Shown here: in pieces, positions 9,743-19,721 of the stretch
Position numbering within the stretch: the first letter of the stretch is position 1
Layout of the letters: every line of letters starts with the position of its first letter
Assembly (NCBI GenBank): GCA_022820625.1
Contig: JAJEFE010000127.1
Coordinates: 1-64,000 of the forward strand
Source: Gammaproteobacteria bacterium
GTDB taxonomy: Bacteria; Pseudomonadota; Gammaproteobacteria; Steroidobacterales; Rariloculaceae
DNA: 64,000 bases
Reading direction: 5' to 3'
Notes under the pieces: model-generated
The model's database searches: none
The model's input: the letters and a program-made list of their open reading frames with translations, nothing else
What the model was told of the DNA's origin: nothing
Program-made: the position numbers and the translations under genes

Positions 9743-10294
9743 ATGGGTAAGGTCTACGAAGAAATCAACGACAGGCTGGCGGCGTTCATCGAGGCACAGC
9801 ACATCTTCTTCGTCGCGACAGCGCCCGAACGCCCGAATGGCCTGGTCAACGTTTCGCCGAAGGGGCATGACAGTTTCCGCATTCTCGGGCCGCGACGGGT
9901 CGCCTATCTCGACATCACCGGCAGCGGGGTGGAAACCATCGCGCACGTCAAGGAGAATGGCCGCCTCACCGTCATGTTCTGCGCCTTCGACGGACCCGCC
10001 AAGATCCTGCGGCTATACGGTAACGCTCGGGTCTGTGAGCGTGGCGACGAGGGCTACGACGAGTTGCTGGCCAAGTTTCCCGAGTACCCTGGCATTCGCT
10101 CCATAATCGTCTCGGACCTGTTTCGCATCGCCGACTCCTGCGGCTGGTCGATTCCGTTTTACGACTACCGTGAAGAACGCCAGCAATTGTTGCGTTACGC
10201 TGCGTCCTTTGACGAGGAGCAACTGCTGCAAAAGCACCGCGACAACTGTTCACACAGCCTCGACGGCCTGGTGGGCGTAAAGCCCGACCTGTAG
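9743..10294 (+). CDS. Pyridoxamine 5'-phosphate oxidase family (flavin-binding split barrel) protein
   Basis: A 183-residue cytoplasmic protein with the FMN-binding split-barrel features of this family: FFVATAPE (residues 22-29), NVSPKGHDSF (36-45), YLDITGSGVETIAHVKENG (58-76) and ARVCERGDEGYDEL. Family members bind FMN, F420 or haem; the true pyridoxamine phosphate oxidase signature is not seen, so the substrate is unknown. Start ATG 9743 is chosen because MGKVYEEI matches family starts; the ribosome site is weak. It is divergent from the LysR gene and followed after 30 bases by a sulfatase on the same strand, so the two may be cotranscribed. Confidence 0.8.
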   Translation: MGKVYEEINDRLAAFIEAQHIFFVATAPERPNGLVNVSPKGHDSFRILGPRRVAYLDITGSGVETIAHVKENGRLTVMFCAFDGPAKILRLYGNARVCERGDEGYDELLAKFPEYPGIRSIIVSDLFRIADSCGWSIPFYDYREERQQLLRYAASFDEEQLLQKHRDNCSHSLDGLVGVKPDL

Positions 10295-10324
10295 CGAGGC
10301 CGGCGCACCGCGTACAGTCGCCAA

Positions 10325-11701
10325 ATGTTGAAGTTGGCCAGGTCTCGACGTTCGGTGCTGCTGACGCTGTGCGCATTGCCGGCTTTCACGGCTACCGTGG
10401 CGCAGACATACGACTCCGGCGCGGACCCGGCCAAGCCCAACATCATACTTGTGCTCGCGGATGACGCCGGCGTCGAGGCTTTCCGGCCATACGGCGGCAC
10501 GTCCTATGCGACACCCAACATCGCGGCGCTCGCCGCCCGGGGCCGCACTTTCACGCGTGCCTTCAGCCAGCCGCTTTGTACGCCGTCCCGGGTACAACTC
10601 ATGACAGGGAAACAGAACTACCGGAACTATGAAGCCTTCGGGTGGCTGGATCCCGACGAAGCCACGTTCGCGCAGGCGCTGCGGGCTGCAGGTTATCGCA
10701 CGGCGATCGCGGGCAAGTGGCAGCTTTCCATGCCCGAACCCGACCGCCCCATCGAATTCGACGCCGAGCGGGCAGCACCGAATGTCACTCCAGCCATCAT
10801 CCGTGACGACTACGGTTTCGACGGCTACTCCCTGTGGCAGCTGAACCATGTGCTTGCTGACGGCAGGGGGCCACGCTACTGGAACCCCAGGATCGAACGC
10901 GACGGCAACCTGTTGCCCGCAGGTGCCGAGGATTACGGTCCCGACCTCAATGCCGCCTACCTGATCGATTTCATCGAAGCAGCCAGCGGGGACGGCATTC
11001 CGTTCCTGGCCTACTTCCCGACTGCGCTGCCGCACGCTCCATGGGTGCCGACGCCGTTTACGGTGGACGGCCGCGCATCGGACGAGATGCATTCGCCTGA
11101 GCACTTCGGCGCGAATGTGGAGTATCTCGACCATCTGGTCGGTGAGTTGCTGGCGGCCGTGGACGCGCTCGGCATCGGCGGCCGCACCTATCTGATTTTC
11201 ACGAGCGACAACGGGACGGCACGCAACATCACCAGCGAAACGAATTCTGGACCAGTGACCGGCGCCAAGGGCCACCTGACGATACCGGGCACCCATGTTC
11301 CGCTCATCATTGCCGGTCCGGAGATCCAGGCGGGCTCGGTGGACCACCGCCTGGTCGGGATTGCCGACATCACCACGACCGTCCTCGCCGCTGCGGGGCT
11401 TGACGCGGAAATCGAATCGCTGGACGGACGGCCGCTACTGCCGGTGACGAGCGACGAGGGCAAGCCTGCCGGACTGCTCTATTCCTGGTATGACCCCAAG
11501 GGACGGAACTTCGCGCCGGGCGCGGTGGCCATGTCGCCCACCCGGCGGCTCTACGCCGACGGACGCATGACGGCCGTCGAAGCCGCTCCGGTTTGCTGCG
11601 TCCTGCGGGAACTGGACATGGCCGAGACCGGGAGGCCGACCGAGGCCGACCCGCAGCTACGCCAGGTGCTGCTCAGTCACGAACAACACGGAACACGCTG
11701 A
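10325..11701 (+). CDS. Secreted sulfatase (S1 family)
   Basis: A 458-residue sulfatase with signal peptide MLKLARSRRS...TVAQT. It has a metal site DD (46-47), the full C85-T-P-S-R formylglycine signature followed by MTGK, the GKWQL motif (the histidine of the usual GKWHLG is glutamine) and a second metal site FTSDNGTA. It is shorter than its neighbours and does not closely resemble them, so it belongs to another subfamily. The 30-base gap after the preceding gene suggests one transcript. It acts outside the cytoplasm and needs a formylglycine-generating enzyme, which is not in the window. Confidence 0.88.
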   Translation: MLKLARSRRSVLLTLCALPAFTATVAQTYDSGADPAKPNIILVLADDAGVEAFRPYGGTSYATPNIAALAARGRTFTRAFSQPLCTPSRVQLMTGKQNYRNYEAFGWLDPDEATFAQALRAAGYRTAIAGKWQLSMPEPDRPIEFDAERAAPNVTPAIIRDDYGFDGYSLWQLNHVLADGRGPRYWNPRIERDGNLLPAGAEDYGPDLNAAYLIDFIEAASGDGIPFLAYFPTALPHAPWVPTPFTVDGRASDEMHSPEHFGANVEYLDHLVGELLAAVDALGIGGRTYLIFTSDNGTARNITSETNSGPVTGAKGHLTIPGTHVPLIIAGPEIQAGSVDHRLVGIADITTTVLAAAGLDAEIESLDGRPLLPVTSDEGKPAGLLYSWYDPKGRNFAPGAVAMSPTRRLYADGRMTAVEAAPVCCVLRELDMAETGRPTEADPQLRQVLLSHEQHGTR

Positions 11702-11779
11702 ATGTGCCGCTGCCGGGTGCGAGCTGCAAGGGCGGCCGGGAGCGAATCCGGTAGCGCGCCCGGAGCGGATCGCCTCGAC

Positions 11780-13321
11780 TCAGTTATCCCCGTACCGTGA
11801 ACGCAGGGCCTGCAGGCGCTCAAGCATCCCGGCCTGTACGTCCCGGTAGTCCGGGTCGCCGTATACGCTATGCATTTCGTCGGGGTCGCGCTGCAGGTCG
11901 AACAGCTCCCACTCGCCCAGATCGTAGTAGTTGATCAGCTTGTAGCGCGCCGAACGTACCCCGTAGTGGCGCGGCACGGCGTGTACCGCCGGCGGCCCCT
12001 CGTAGTAGTGGTAGTAGATGGCGTCGCGCCAGCCGGCCGGCTCCCCGCCGCGCAGGAACGGCGTGAAACTCTCGCCCTGCATGTCTTCGGGGACCGGCGC
12101 TCCGACGGCGTCCAGCAACGTCGGCGCGATGTCGATGTTCTGGATCAGCGCGCCGGTCTCGCTGCCCGGCGCCGTCACGCCGGGCCAGCGGACCAGCAAC
12201 GGCGCATGCAGGGATTCCTCATACATCCAGCGCTTGTCGTACCAGCCGTGCTCGCCGAGATAGAACCCCTGGTCGGATGTGTAGATGACGATGGTGTTCG
12301 CAGCCAGTCCCGACTCGTCCAGATAGTCCAGCAGGCGGTCGATGTTCTCGTCCATGGCAGTCACCACGGCCAGGTAGTCCTGCATGTAGCGCTGGTAGAT
12401 GTGGCGTACCCGGTCGTCTCCGCTGAGACTGCCCTCCACCAGCGGCCGGTTGCGCTGTTCGAACGCGTCCCGATAGGCCTGCCGCTGTCCCGGCGTCAGC
12501 CGCGAGACCATGTACCGCCAGCCGGCTTGCCGGGGGATGTCGTCCGGGCGAACGGCCAGGTCGGCCTCGCCCGGCAGGAATTTCAGATCGCGGTCGTTGA
12601 AGTGGCGCGCCAGCGTCATTTCCTGTTGCGCCGCCCCCGACGCACGACCCTCGTAGGTATCGAACAGCGAATCGGGTTCCGGGAACACCGTATCGGCGTA
12701 CAGGTTCAGGTGCCTCAGCGGAGGGAACCATTCGCGATGCGGCGCCTTGTGCTGGGACATGAGGAAAAACGGCTTGTCGCCGGCGCGCTGCCGCTCGATC
12801 CAGTCGATGGTCTTGCGCCCGATCACGTCGGTGGCGTATCCGCCGAACACGGCTTCTCCACGCGCGCTGATGAAGGTCGGCTGGAAGTACTCGCCCTGGC
12901 CCCGCAGTATGTCCCAGTGGTCGAATCCGGTCGGCTCCGAACCCAGATGCCACTTGCCGATGATCGCCGTCTCGTAGCCGTGCGCCTGCAGGTACTTGGG
13001 CAGCGTCGGCTGGGAACCGTCGAACAGGCCGCCGTTCGTGAATTTGCCGTTCAAATGGCTGAACTTGCCCGTCAGCAGCGCTGCCCGGCTCGGACCGCAG
13101 ATCGAATTGGTCACCGTCGCATGGCGAAACAGCATGCCTTCGTGCGCGATCCGGTCGATGCCCGGCGTTTCGATGAGCGCGTCGCCGTAGGCGCTGACCG
13201 CCCGCAGTGCGTGATCGTCGCTGAAGATCAGGATGATGTTGGGGCGGTCGCCGGTCTGGGCCAGACCCGACCCCCCGATCAGGGTGAGCGAGAGGAGCAA
13301 GAGCGAAGTCAATCGAATCAT
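11780..13321 (-). CDS. Secreted sulfatase (S1 family), last gene of the GH95/sulfatase operon
   Basis: A 513-residue protein: signal peptide (1-21), metal site SDDHA at 34-38, C75-G-P-S-R signature, ETAIIGKWHLGS and YTSDQGFYLGEHGWYDKR. It is a paralogue of the sulfatase at 6742. Start ATG 13321 follows the stop of the GH95-like gene by two bases, with AAGGGA inside the end of that gene as ribosome site; a longer open frame upstream is only a shadow of the GH95 gene. It probably acts on the same glycan as the two genes before it in the operon. Confidence 0.9.
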   Translation of the reverse strand: MIRLTSLLLLSLTLIGGSGLAQTGDRPNIILIFSDDHALRAVSAYGDALIETPGIDRIAHEGMLFRHATVTNSICGPSRAALLTGKFSHLNGKFTNGGLFDGSQPTLPKYLQAHGYETAIIGKWHLGSEPTGFDHWDILRGQGEYFQPTFISARGEAVFGGYATDVIGRKTIDWIERQRAGDKPFFLMSQHKAPHREWFPPLRHLNLYADTVFPEPDSLFDTYEGRASGAAQQEMTLARHFNDRDLKFLPGEADLAVRPDDIPRQAGWRYMVSRLTPGQRQAYRDAFEQRNRPLVEGSLSGDDRVRHIYQRYMQDYLAVVTAMDENIDRLLDYLDESGLAANTIVIYTSDQGFYLGEHGWYDKRWMYEESLHAPLLVRWPGVTAPGSETGALIQNIDIAPTLLDAVGAPVPEDMQGESFTPFLRGGEPAGWRDAIYYHYYEGPPAVHAVPRHYGVRSARYKLINYYDLGEWELFDLQRDPDEMHSVYGDPDYRDVQAGMLERLQALRSRYGDN

Positions 13322-13323
13322 GA

Positions 13324-15720
13324 TCAGGGTCCCTTCAGTCCGAAGAAGTTGGCCTCGTCCCGGCCGTCCCCCGACACCGGCAGCATGGCCGGGGCCGCCT
13401 GGGGCGCGGCCAGCAGTAATGCTTCGCCGGCAGACAGGTCGCAGAGCACTTCGTCCTCCGCGACGAATTCGAGTCGTTCGGCGTCCGCGGATGCAGCCGC
13501 GGCAAGCCTCGACAGACCTTCCGCCTTCACGCGGCACGGCCCGCCGGCCAGGCTGGCGACGTGCAGGCGCGCCAGTTCGCCCGCTCTGCGCTCGGCACTG
13601 ACCAGGAAGGCGCCTTCGCCTCGCAGGCTCGCAAACGCCACGTCCTCCCAGTGCTCGGGCACAGCGGGGAAGACCCGCAACTTGCCGCCCCAACTCTGCA
13701 GCAGCATGTCGTTGAGGCTGACCGAGCCGGTCAGCGAGACCTCCTGGGTCATGCCGCTGACCGAGTGGGCATAGTAGTGGGTATTGCCCCGCGAGATGTC
13801 GGCGCCGCCATAGGTGTCGACGAAGGCGTCGAGGTAGGCATAGGCCTGCTCGCCGTCGCCCATGGCAGCGTACATTGACGCCGCGATCGTAAACGAGTAG
13901 CCCGCCACGGCGACTTCACTGTGGGTCGCGCGGATGTCTTCGGCAAAGCCAAGCCAGAAATCCACCGATCTGCGAATCCTTTCCGGGCCTCCGGGCTGTT
14001 CGATGTGAACGTCGTAGAAGGGGTAGATCATCATCAGGTGGGAGAAGTGCCGGTGCGCGTCCTCAAGCTTCACTCCGGTGCCGATGGTGTAGCCTTCCTC
14101 GGGGTCGTAGGGGTAGTCGACCAATCGCGCGGCAATGTCCTGCCACTCCCGTATCTGGTCCCCGGTGACGCCATCGACTGCCGATGCGTGCTGCAACAGC
14201 ATCCCGACGGCCCACTTCAGCACGGTCAGATCGTAGTTCGCGTTCGGCGCATACACGTATTCCGGCGAATACATCACCGGCAGGTGCAGCCGCCCGTCCG
14301 CGCCCTCCTGCATGACCTGCTGGTAGAGCCGCACGCCCCTGACCAGCAGCGGGTAGAGGGTCCCCGTCAGCAGTTCCTCATCCATCGTGTAGCGGTGGAT
14401 CTGCCAAAGGTTGTGGCACAGCCAGAGGAAGCTCCCGAAAGTGGCCCGGTGGAAAACCGCGGGGATGGGATTGTCGCGCTTGAACGCCTCCGGGATGTCG
14501 TCGTACAGCAGAATCGAACTTTCGCCGGGACCCGGCGGGATGAAGTCGGGTGTGGTCCTCGAAACCAGTCCGTAGCCGCCTTCGTAGGGGCCGGCCATGG
14601 CGGCGAAACGTCGTCGGTTTTCGTTCATGTAGCGAATCAACGGCTCGGCCAGTTCGGGCGCGTTTCCGGTACTCAGAAGCCAGTAGGCGATCTGGATGTT
14701 GAGGTTGTGCCAGACGGCCGGCCAGGGTGAGCGCGGGTCGAACCAGGTCGCCTGCAGGTCAATGAGGTTGCCGCCGGGGCGAGTGCCGCCGCGCAGCTTG
14801 TGGTACTGAATGTAGTAGAACGATTCGAGCTTCTTGTCGGGGATGGAGACGAACCGGCGGCTCATGAACTCGTTCCAGACTTCCCTGTGCCGGTCAAGCC
14901 GGGCTTCGGTTGTCTGGGCGCGCGCCGCCTCGAGCGTCGCCAGCGCCGTTTCGCGCGTGTCGGTCCCCTGGTTGCGGTTGTAGGCCATGGTCGCGTTGCG
15001 GACGGTCCACCCGGCTTCGCCGGCTTCGTCCCAGGCAACGGTGATGTCGCCGGCAGGCTCACCCACCTCCGTGTAGGCCAGGCTGAAGAACCAGGCACCC
15101 CGCTCCCGTCCGGTGGTGGGCGGGGCCGTTTCGTACGGGCCCAGGTAGTAGGGACCCACGTTGCGCGCGCGGTTGGTGGGCTGCGGGTCGGAATCGCCTT
15201 CGAAACGCCACTCGGCGGCGGCGTCCCCCGAGTTGCGGGTCAGCACCGTGAGAACCTCGCGTTCAGCCTCGATGAACGCCTGAAGCTCGATTTCACCCGT
15301 GCCGGTCCGCAGCGTACCCTCCATCAGGCCGTCGAAAATCCGTACGCGGAACGGCCGTGCCGGCTCGAGGTCGATGGCGGCATCGGTCTCGAGCACGAAG
15401 CGCCCAATGGGTTTGCGGTGCGGAAAGACCTCTTCGGAAAGGCTGTAGACATCCGAACGGGTGACCAGGAAGACCAGCCGGTTCGGTTGCTCCACGTAGA
15501 CCAGCGCTCCCATGACGCCGTTGCCGAGGATGAGACCGTCGTAGTATTCCGTGGGCAGTCGCGTATACACCATGTCGTGATCGGCGAGATACGCGCCCAT
15601 GTCGATATGTCCGGCCGTATCGAGCGTGTTCACATCGCGGAAGTTCTGAGCGCCGGCCTCGGCCATGCAGACCGCAACCGCCAGACACACCAGCGGAAAG
15701 ACCGATCGTTGCCGGAACAT
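13324..15720 (-). CDS. GH95-like glycoside hydrolase, secreted
   Basis: A 798-residue protein with signal peptide (1-24, ending EAGAQ). The N-terminal beta domain carries GLILGNGVMGALVY, matching the LPIGNGxLGAMV of GH95 enzymes. The middle (alpha/alpha)6-barrel region has WHNLNIQIAYWLLSTGN, matching the HNxNxQMNYW block. The C-terminal part has SWGGKLRVFPAVPEHW and RGEGAFLVSAER, as at the end of GH95 proteins. Most characterised GH95 members are alpha-1,2-L-fucosidases, with some alpha-L-galactosidases; the substrate here is inferred only. The start ATG overlaps the stop of the double sulfatase by one base (TAATG), and the downstream sulfatase follows after two bases. Confidence 0.75.
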   Translation of the reverse strand: MFRQRSVFPLVCLAVAVCMAEAGAQNFRDVNTLDTAGHIDMGAYLADHDMVYTRLPTEYYDGLILGNGVMGALVYVEQPNRLVFLVTRSDVYSLSEEVFPHRKPIGRFVLETDAAIDLEPARPFRVRIFDGLMEGTLRTGTGEIELQAFIEAEREVLTVLTRNSGDAAAEWRFEGDSDPQPTNRARNVGPYYLGPYETAPPTTGRERGAWFFSLAYTEVGEPAGDITVAWDEAGEAGWTVRNATMAYNRNQGTDTRETALATLEAARAQTTEARLDRHREVWNEFMSRRFVSIPDKKLESFYYIQYHKLRGGTRPGGNLIDLQATWFDPRSPWPAVWHNLNIQIAYWLLSTGNAPELAEPLIRYMNENRRRFAAMAGPYEGGYGLVSRTTPDFIPPGPGESSILLYDDIPEAFKRDNPIPAVFHRATFGSFLWLCHNLWQIHRYTMDEELLTGTLYPLLVRGVRLYQQVMQEGADGRLHLPVMYSPEYVYAPNANYDLTVLKWAVGMLLQHASAVDGVTGDQIREWQDIAARLVDYPYDPEEGYTIGTGVKLEDAHRHFSHLMMIYPFYDVHIEQPGGPERIRRSVDFWLGFAEDIRATHSEVAVAGYSFTIAASMYAAMGDGEQAYAYLDAFVDTYGGADISRGNTHYYAHSVSGMTQEVSLTGSVSLNDMLLQSWGGKLRVFPAVPEHWEDVAFASLRGEGAFLVSAERRAGELARLHVASLAGGPCRVKAEGLSRLAAAASADAERLEFVAEDEVLCDLSAGEALLLAAPQAAPAMLPVSGDGRDEANFFGLKGP

Positions 15721-18700
15721 TAGTGCACCCTGCTTTGTCCGGATTCGATGATGGCCTGCAGCTTCGACTGCAGGTCGAGGACGAGGACTCGCTCCGCCTC
15801 GCTGACGCCGTCCTTCAGCAGGTCGTTGGATTCGCCGGGGTCGGCGGTCAGATCGTACAGCTGCAGGTGGGAATCGAAATCGAAGGTCTCGCCGATGGTA
15901 GTGAATGGATCGAAGGGCGCACCGCCGGAGAATCCTCCGGCCGCCTGCCCCCCGAAGATGACTTTCCATTCACGGCCCTGGGCATCCATTTCGCGAATCG
16001 CGAAGCCGCCCCGGTGGGAATGGTTGACACCAAACGTTCTCGGCGCCCGCGGGTCCGAAGGGGCCGCGTTTCCAAACAACAGGCGCGCCATGCTGATGCT
16101 GTCGTGCCCGCCAGCGGATGGTTCCTCAACACCCAGGATGTCCGCGACGGTACGGTAGATGTCGTTCAACTCCACCAGGTCGCTGCTGACCCGCGCCTCT
16201 CCGATCCGCCCGGGCCAGCGGAACAACAGCGGCACGCGGTGCCCGCCCTCGAAGGCGTCGGCCTTCTGCCCGCGCAGCAGAACTCCTTCAACGAAGCCCG
16301 GCGAGATGCGGTCGTGGGAGGCGAAGGACTTTGACACGCCATTGTCCGAAGTAAAAATCACCAGCGTATCTCCGTCGATGTCTGCGGCATCGAGCGCATT
16401 GAGTACCTGTTCCACCGACCAGTCCACCAGGCGAATGAAGTTCGAGTAAAGCGTCTGTCCGTCATCCCGGGAGAATTCGCTCAAGCCCCGTTCGGCATCC
16501 GCGGGCACAAGTGCGGGCGGTACGATCGGCGCATGGGGGGCGGTCAACGAAAGGTAAACGAAGAACGGACGGTCCCGGGTTGACTGCTCGCGAATGTAAT
16601 CCACCGACCGGCCGACGGTCTCGGGCAGAACGTCGCCGAACTCATATCCCTCTGCCCTGAACCCGTACAGAATCTCGTCCTTGAGCACGGGCTCAGTGGG
16701 CATGCCGATCACCCGATCATCCTGCATGAAGGCGAATGGCGGGAAATTGATCGTGTCGTCGCCGAAGTAGGTGTCGAAGCCGTGATGCACGGGACCTCCA
16801 CCGAAGGGTTGGGCGTAATCCACGTTTGCCCCGGTCCTTGAGGGTGCCTTGCCGTCCGTCGTCGCCCAGTCGAGGCCCAGGTGCCACTTGCCGAACATGG
16901 CGGTCGCAAAGCCCGCGTCCCGCAGCAGTTCCGGCAGAGTCTGCTCGGCCGGATCGATCAGCGAGGGGGCGTGCATGACCACCGTGCCGGCCTTCAGCCG
17001 GGTACGCCATGCATACCGGCCGGTCAGCAACGCGTACCGGGTCGGCGAGCACACCGCCGACGGCGAGTGCGCGTTGGTAAACCGCATGCCCTCGACGGCC
17101 AGGCGGTCGATCGCCGGGGTCGGCACCGGCGAGTCCACGGGGGCGACAGCCGTATTCGTGTAACTGCGGACGTCCCCGAGCCCGAGATCGTCGGCGAGAA
17201 TGAGAACAATATTCGACAATGCCCCTTCCGCCCCGGCTGCCTCGACTGCGGTGCCGCGAACCTCCACCTGGGCCAGCGTCGGTGCACCTTCACGGGCGTG
17301 CTGAACCCGAACGTAGCGGCCTTCGGCGCCCACCGGAATCTCCAGCGACGGACCGGCACCGCCGATGAAGTAGCGTCGCCAGGTGCCGGAATCCCGGGCC
17401 AGGTCAGCAAACGAACGGCCGGCAGGGTCCTCATTGGCGACGAACACGTAGAAATTGCCGGGCGATTCCTGACACTCGCCGTGTCCGCAGCCGCGCAGCG
17501 TGATCGATTCGACGTCATGAACTCGACCGAGGTCCGTCTGCCACCACCCCTGCGGGCCGGAGTCCGATGCAGTCCGCGAAACCACGTCCAGCGACGGCGC
17601 AGATGACTTGGGATAGAGGTAGACGTAGTAGGAAGGCAGCCGCTTACCCTCGTCGTCCTCGAACGTCGCGGTAATCATGGTCGGCCCCGGGCTCAGTTCC
17701 ACCTCGAACCGGGCGCTGCGGTCACCCGTGCCGATCGAATGCGTATAGGTATCCGGGCCGATGACGAGCGACGCACTGACCGCCGCGAATGCCTCGCCCG
17801 GCAGGTCCCGGTGAGACGGACCGCCGGGAACCGGCTCGCCGCCAGGCAATCCGGACCGGATGGGATGATTTAGTTCCCGCGGCCAGCGCCGCATTTCCAC
17901 GACGTACCGCCCCGCGCGCTCGACCTCCACCGCCCACACGCAGTCGTCGTTGACGCGCTGCCGGGCAGCCCGTACATGTGCCTGGCCCCATGCAGGAAGG
18001 CCGGACGACAGGCATTCCCGGGTCACAAGCCGGGTCATGTATTGCTGTTCACTTCCGACGACAATGCGCGGCGTATCGGCAAATGTGGGCTCGAGTTCGT
18101 CCCACCAATCTTCATAAACGCCCCTCAGGGACCTGACCACTTCGGGATGCCGGCCCGAAACGTCCCGGCCCTGCCCAGGATCGGACTCTATTTCGTACAG
18201 TTCCGTCCCGTTGACCAACCGCCAGCGGCGGGTCATGACGCTGCTCTGCTTCCATTTCTGCGGATCGATGATGCGTTGCGAATCGATGACGACCGGCCGG
18301 TCGACCCAGCCCTCTTCGCGACGCTCCAGAAGCGGCCGCAGCGACACGCCGTCGAATCGCTCCGCCGATTCCAGCCGGACGCCGGCCAGGTCCAGCAGCG
18401 TCGGCGCAATATCGATATGCGCCGCCAGATTGCGGATCGCATGGGGGCCGTCCATGGAGCCCGCGGGCCAGCGAAAGAAAAACGGCGCGCGATGACCGCC
18501 CTCGTATTCGCTGGCCTTGTGACCCCGCAGGCCGGCATTGAATAGCGAATGTCCCATGGCCGTGCCATTGTCCGTCATGAACATCAGGATCGTATCGTTT
18601 TCCAGACCCGACTCCCGCAGGTGCCGCCGCAGCCGGCCGAAGTTGTCGTCTATGTTCTCGATCATGCCGAAGAAGTGCGCGAGCGAAACCGGCTGGTCGC

Positions 18701-19400
18701 CGTACCTCTGTGCATATTCCGTCGGTGCGTTGTAAGTCGCGTGCGGAGCGTTGGTCGAAAGGTAGACGAAAAATGGCCGGCCCTCGTCGCGACTGGAATC
18801 GATGAACGCCATGGCCCGGTCGAAAAGGGTATCGGTAATGAACCCCTCGGTCGGCACGGGCTGCCCGTTGTGGTTCATGATCGTGTCGAAATTCGTGTTG
18901 TTCCAGAAGTCGCTGATGTTGCCGGTGCCGCCGCCGCCGAACGTGAACGTCTCTTCGAATCCCCGGTCCTGAGGACGGAATGGATACTCGCCGCCGAGAT
19001 GCCACTTGCCAAAGAGGCCGGTCGCGTAACCTGCCTCTCGCAGCACCTGGGCAATGGTGACTTCGTCCCGGCGCATCAGTCCGCGGCCGGCGGCCGTGTG
19101 CCAGACCCCGGTCCGGTTCGGGTCACGGCCGGTGAGCACTGCGGCCCGCGTTGGCGAGCAGGTCGGGGAGACATGAAAGTCCGAGAAGACGATCGCCTCT
19201 CGGGCAAACGCATCGATATGGGGCGTACGCACGACAGTGTTTCCGTGCACGCCAAGATCGGCATAGCCCTGATCGTCGGTGAGCACCAGCACGATATTCG
19301 GAGGCAGTTCTACGCCATTTGCACTGTCCACACCGGGCACAGACACGCAGAGCACCCCCAGGAGAGCAGCCGCTGAAATATGGGCAACCCCCCCGTTCAC
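15720..19400 (-). CDS. Two-domain sulfatase fusion with a discoidin-like module between the domains
   Basis: About 1226 residues. Sulfatase domain 1 covers about residues 35-430, with formylglycine signature CSPTR at Cys81 (codon at 19160) and GKWHLGG. Sulfatase domain 2 covers about 730-1200, again with CSPTR (Cys784, codon at 17051), GKWHLGL and TSDNGVS. Between them about 250 residues include WWQTDLGRVHDVESITLRGC and RYVRVQ, features of F5/8 type C (discoidin) carbohydrate-binding modules. The N-terminus has a hydrophobic signal (AAALLGVLCVSV). The start is uncertain: GTG 19400 lies just before the signal and downstream of a plausible promoter; ATG 19523 and TTG 19538 are in frame but add an unlikely basic leader. 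It is the first gene of the operon with the GH95-like enzyme. Confidence 0.85.
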   Translation of the reverse strand: MNGGVAHISAAALLGVLCVSVPGVDSANGVELPPNIVLVLTDDQGYADLGVHGNTVVRTPHIDAFAREAIVFSDFHVSPTCSPTRAAVLTGRDPNRTGVWHTAAGRGLMRRDEVTIAQVLREAGYATGLFGKWHLGGEYPFRPQDRGFEETFTFGGGGTGNISDFWNNTNFDTIMNHNGQPVPTEGFITDTLFDRAMAFIDSSRDEGRPFFVYLSTNAPHATYNAPTEYAQRYGDQPVSLAHFFGMIENIDDNFGRLRRHLRESGLENDTILMFMTDNGTAMGHSLFNAGLRGHKASEYEGGHRAPFFFRWPAGSMDGPHAIRNLAAHIDIAPTLLDLAGVRLESAERFDGVSLRPLLERREEGWVDRPVVIDSQRIIDPQKWKQSSVMTRRWRLVNGTELYEIESDPGQGRDVSGRHPEVVRSLRGVYEDWWDELEPTFADTPRIVVGSEQQYMTRLVTRECLSSGLPAWGQAHVRAARQRVNDDCVWAVEVERAGRYVVEMRRWPRELNHPIRSGLPGGEPVPGGPSHRDLPGEAFAAVSASLVIGPDTYTHSIGTGDRSARFEVELSPGPTMITATFEDDEGKRLPSYYVYLYPKSSAPSLDVVSRTASDSGPQGWWQTDLGRVHDVESITLRGCGHGECQESPGNFYVFVANEDPAGRSFADLARDSGTWRRYFIGGAGPSLEIPVGAEGRYVRVQHAREGAPTLAQVEVRGTAVEAAGAEGALSNIVLILADDLGLGDVRSYTNTAVAPVDSPVPTPAIDRLAVEGMRFTNAHSPSAVCSPTRYALLTGRYAWRTRLKAGTVVMHAPSLIDPAEQTLPELLRDAGFATAMFGKWHLGLDWATTDGKAPSRTGANVDYAQPFGGGPVHHGFDTYFGDDTINFPPFAFMQDDRVIGMPTEPVLKDEILYGFRAEGYEFGDVLPETVGRSVDYIREQSTRDRPFFVYLSLTAPHAPIVPPALVPADAERGLSEFSRDDGQTLYSNFIRLVDWSVEQVLNALDAADIDGDTLVIFTSDNGVSKSFASHDRISPGFVEGVLLRGQKADAFEGGHRVPLLFRWPGRIGEARVSSDLVELNDIYRTVADILGVEEPSAGGHDSISMARLLFGNAAPSDPRAPRTFGVNHSHRGGFAIREMDAQGREWKVIFGGQAAGGFSGGAPFDPFTTIGETFDFDSHLQLYDLTADPGESNDLLKDGVSEAERVLVLDLQSKLQAIIESGQSRVH

Positions 19401-19472
19401 GGTGACGAAATCGTTGTAGCCGTCATCATTCAAACTACCGGGAACGCCATGCGAGGCCCCCTTTCCAGGTTG

Positions 19473-19501
19473 ACTATATCTGCGGACACGGGAAAGGTTC
19501 A
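19473..19501 (-). promoter_or_regulatory. Possible promoter of the double-sulfatase operon
   Basis: On the minus strand TGAACC (19501-19496) and TATAGT (19478-19473) are separated by 17 bases. Transcription would begin near 19466, which favours the GTG start at 19400 of the sulfatase fusion. The -35 match is only moderate. Confidence 0.3.
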
Positions 19502-19721
19502 CGCAGTTAGAGCATGATCTCATAATGCGGGTGCGCAAACGTTCACCGCCGCGAAGTCATCCTTTGCCATGGCTGAACGCCGCCCACCGGCCAAGGCGGC
19601 AAAACGGCGACGCCGGGGGCGCCGGTCATTGGACAGGGGCGGGCAAGTCGCATTAGCCTCAACCCGTCGACATCTTGCGTCACGCACTCGAATACGCCTG
19701 GCCGGAAACCCGTTTCAACAT

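Noticed and set aside
11870-13774. A 634-codon open frame on the + strand
   Set aside because: It is antisense to a sulfatase with clear catalytic motifs; long shadow frames are expected in GC-rich DNA.
19401-19538. Extended N-terminus of the double sulfatase
   Set aside because: The added residues are basic and unlike a signal peptide, and a promoter-like element lies within them.
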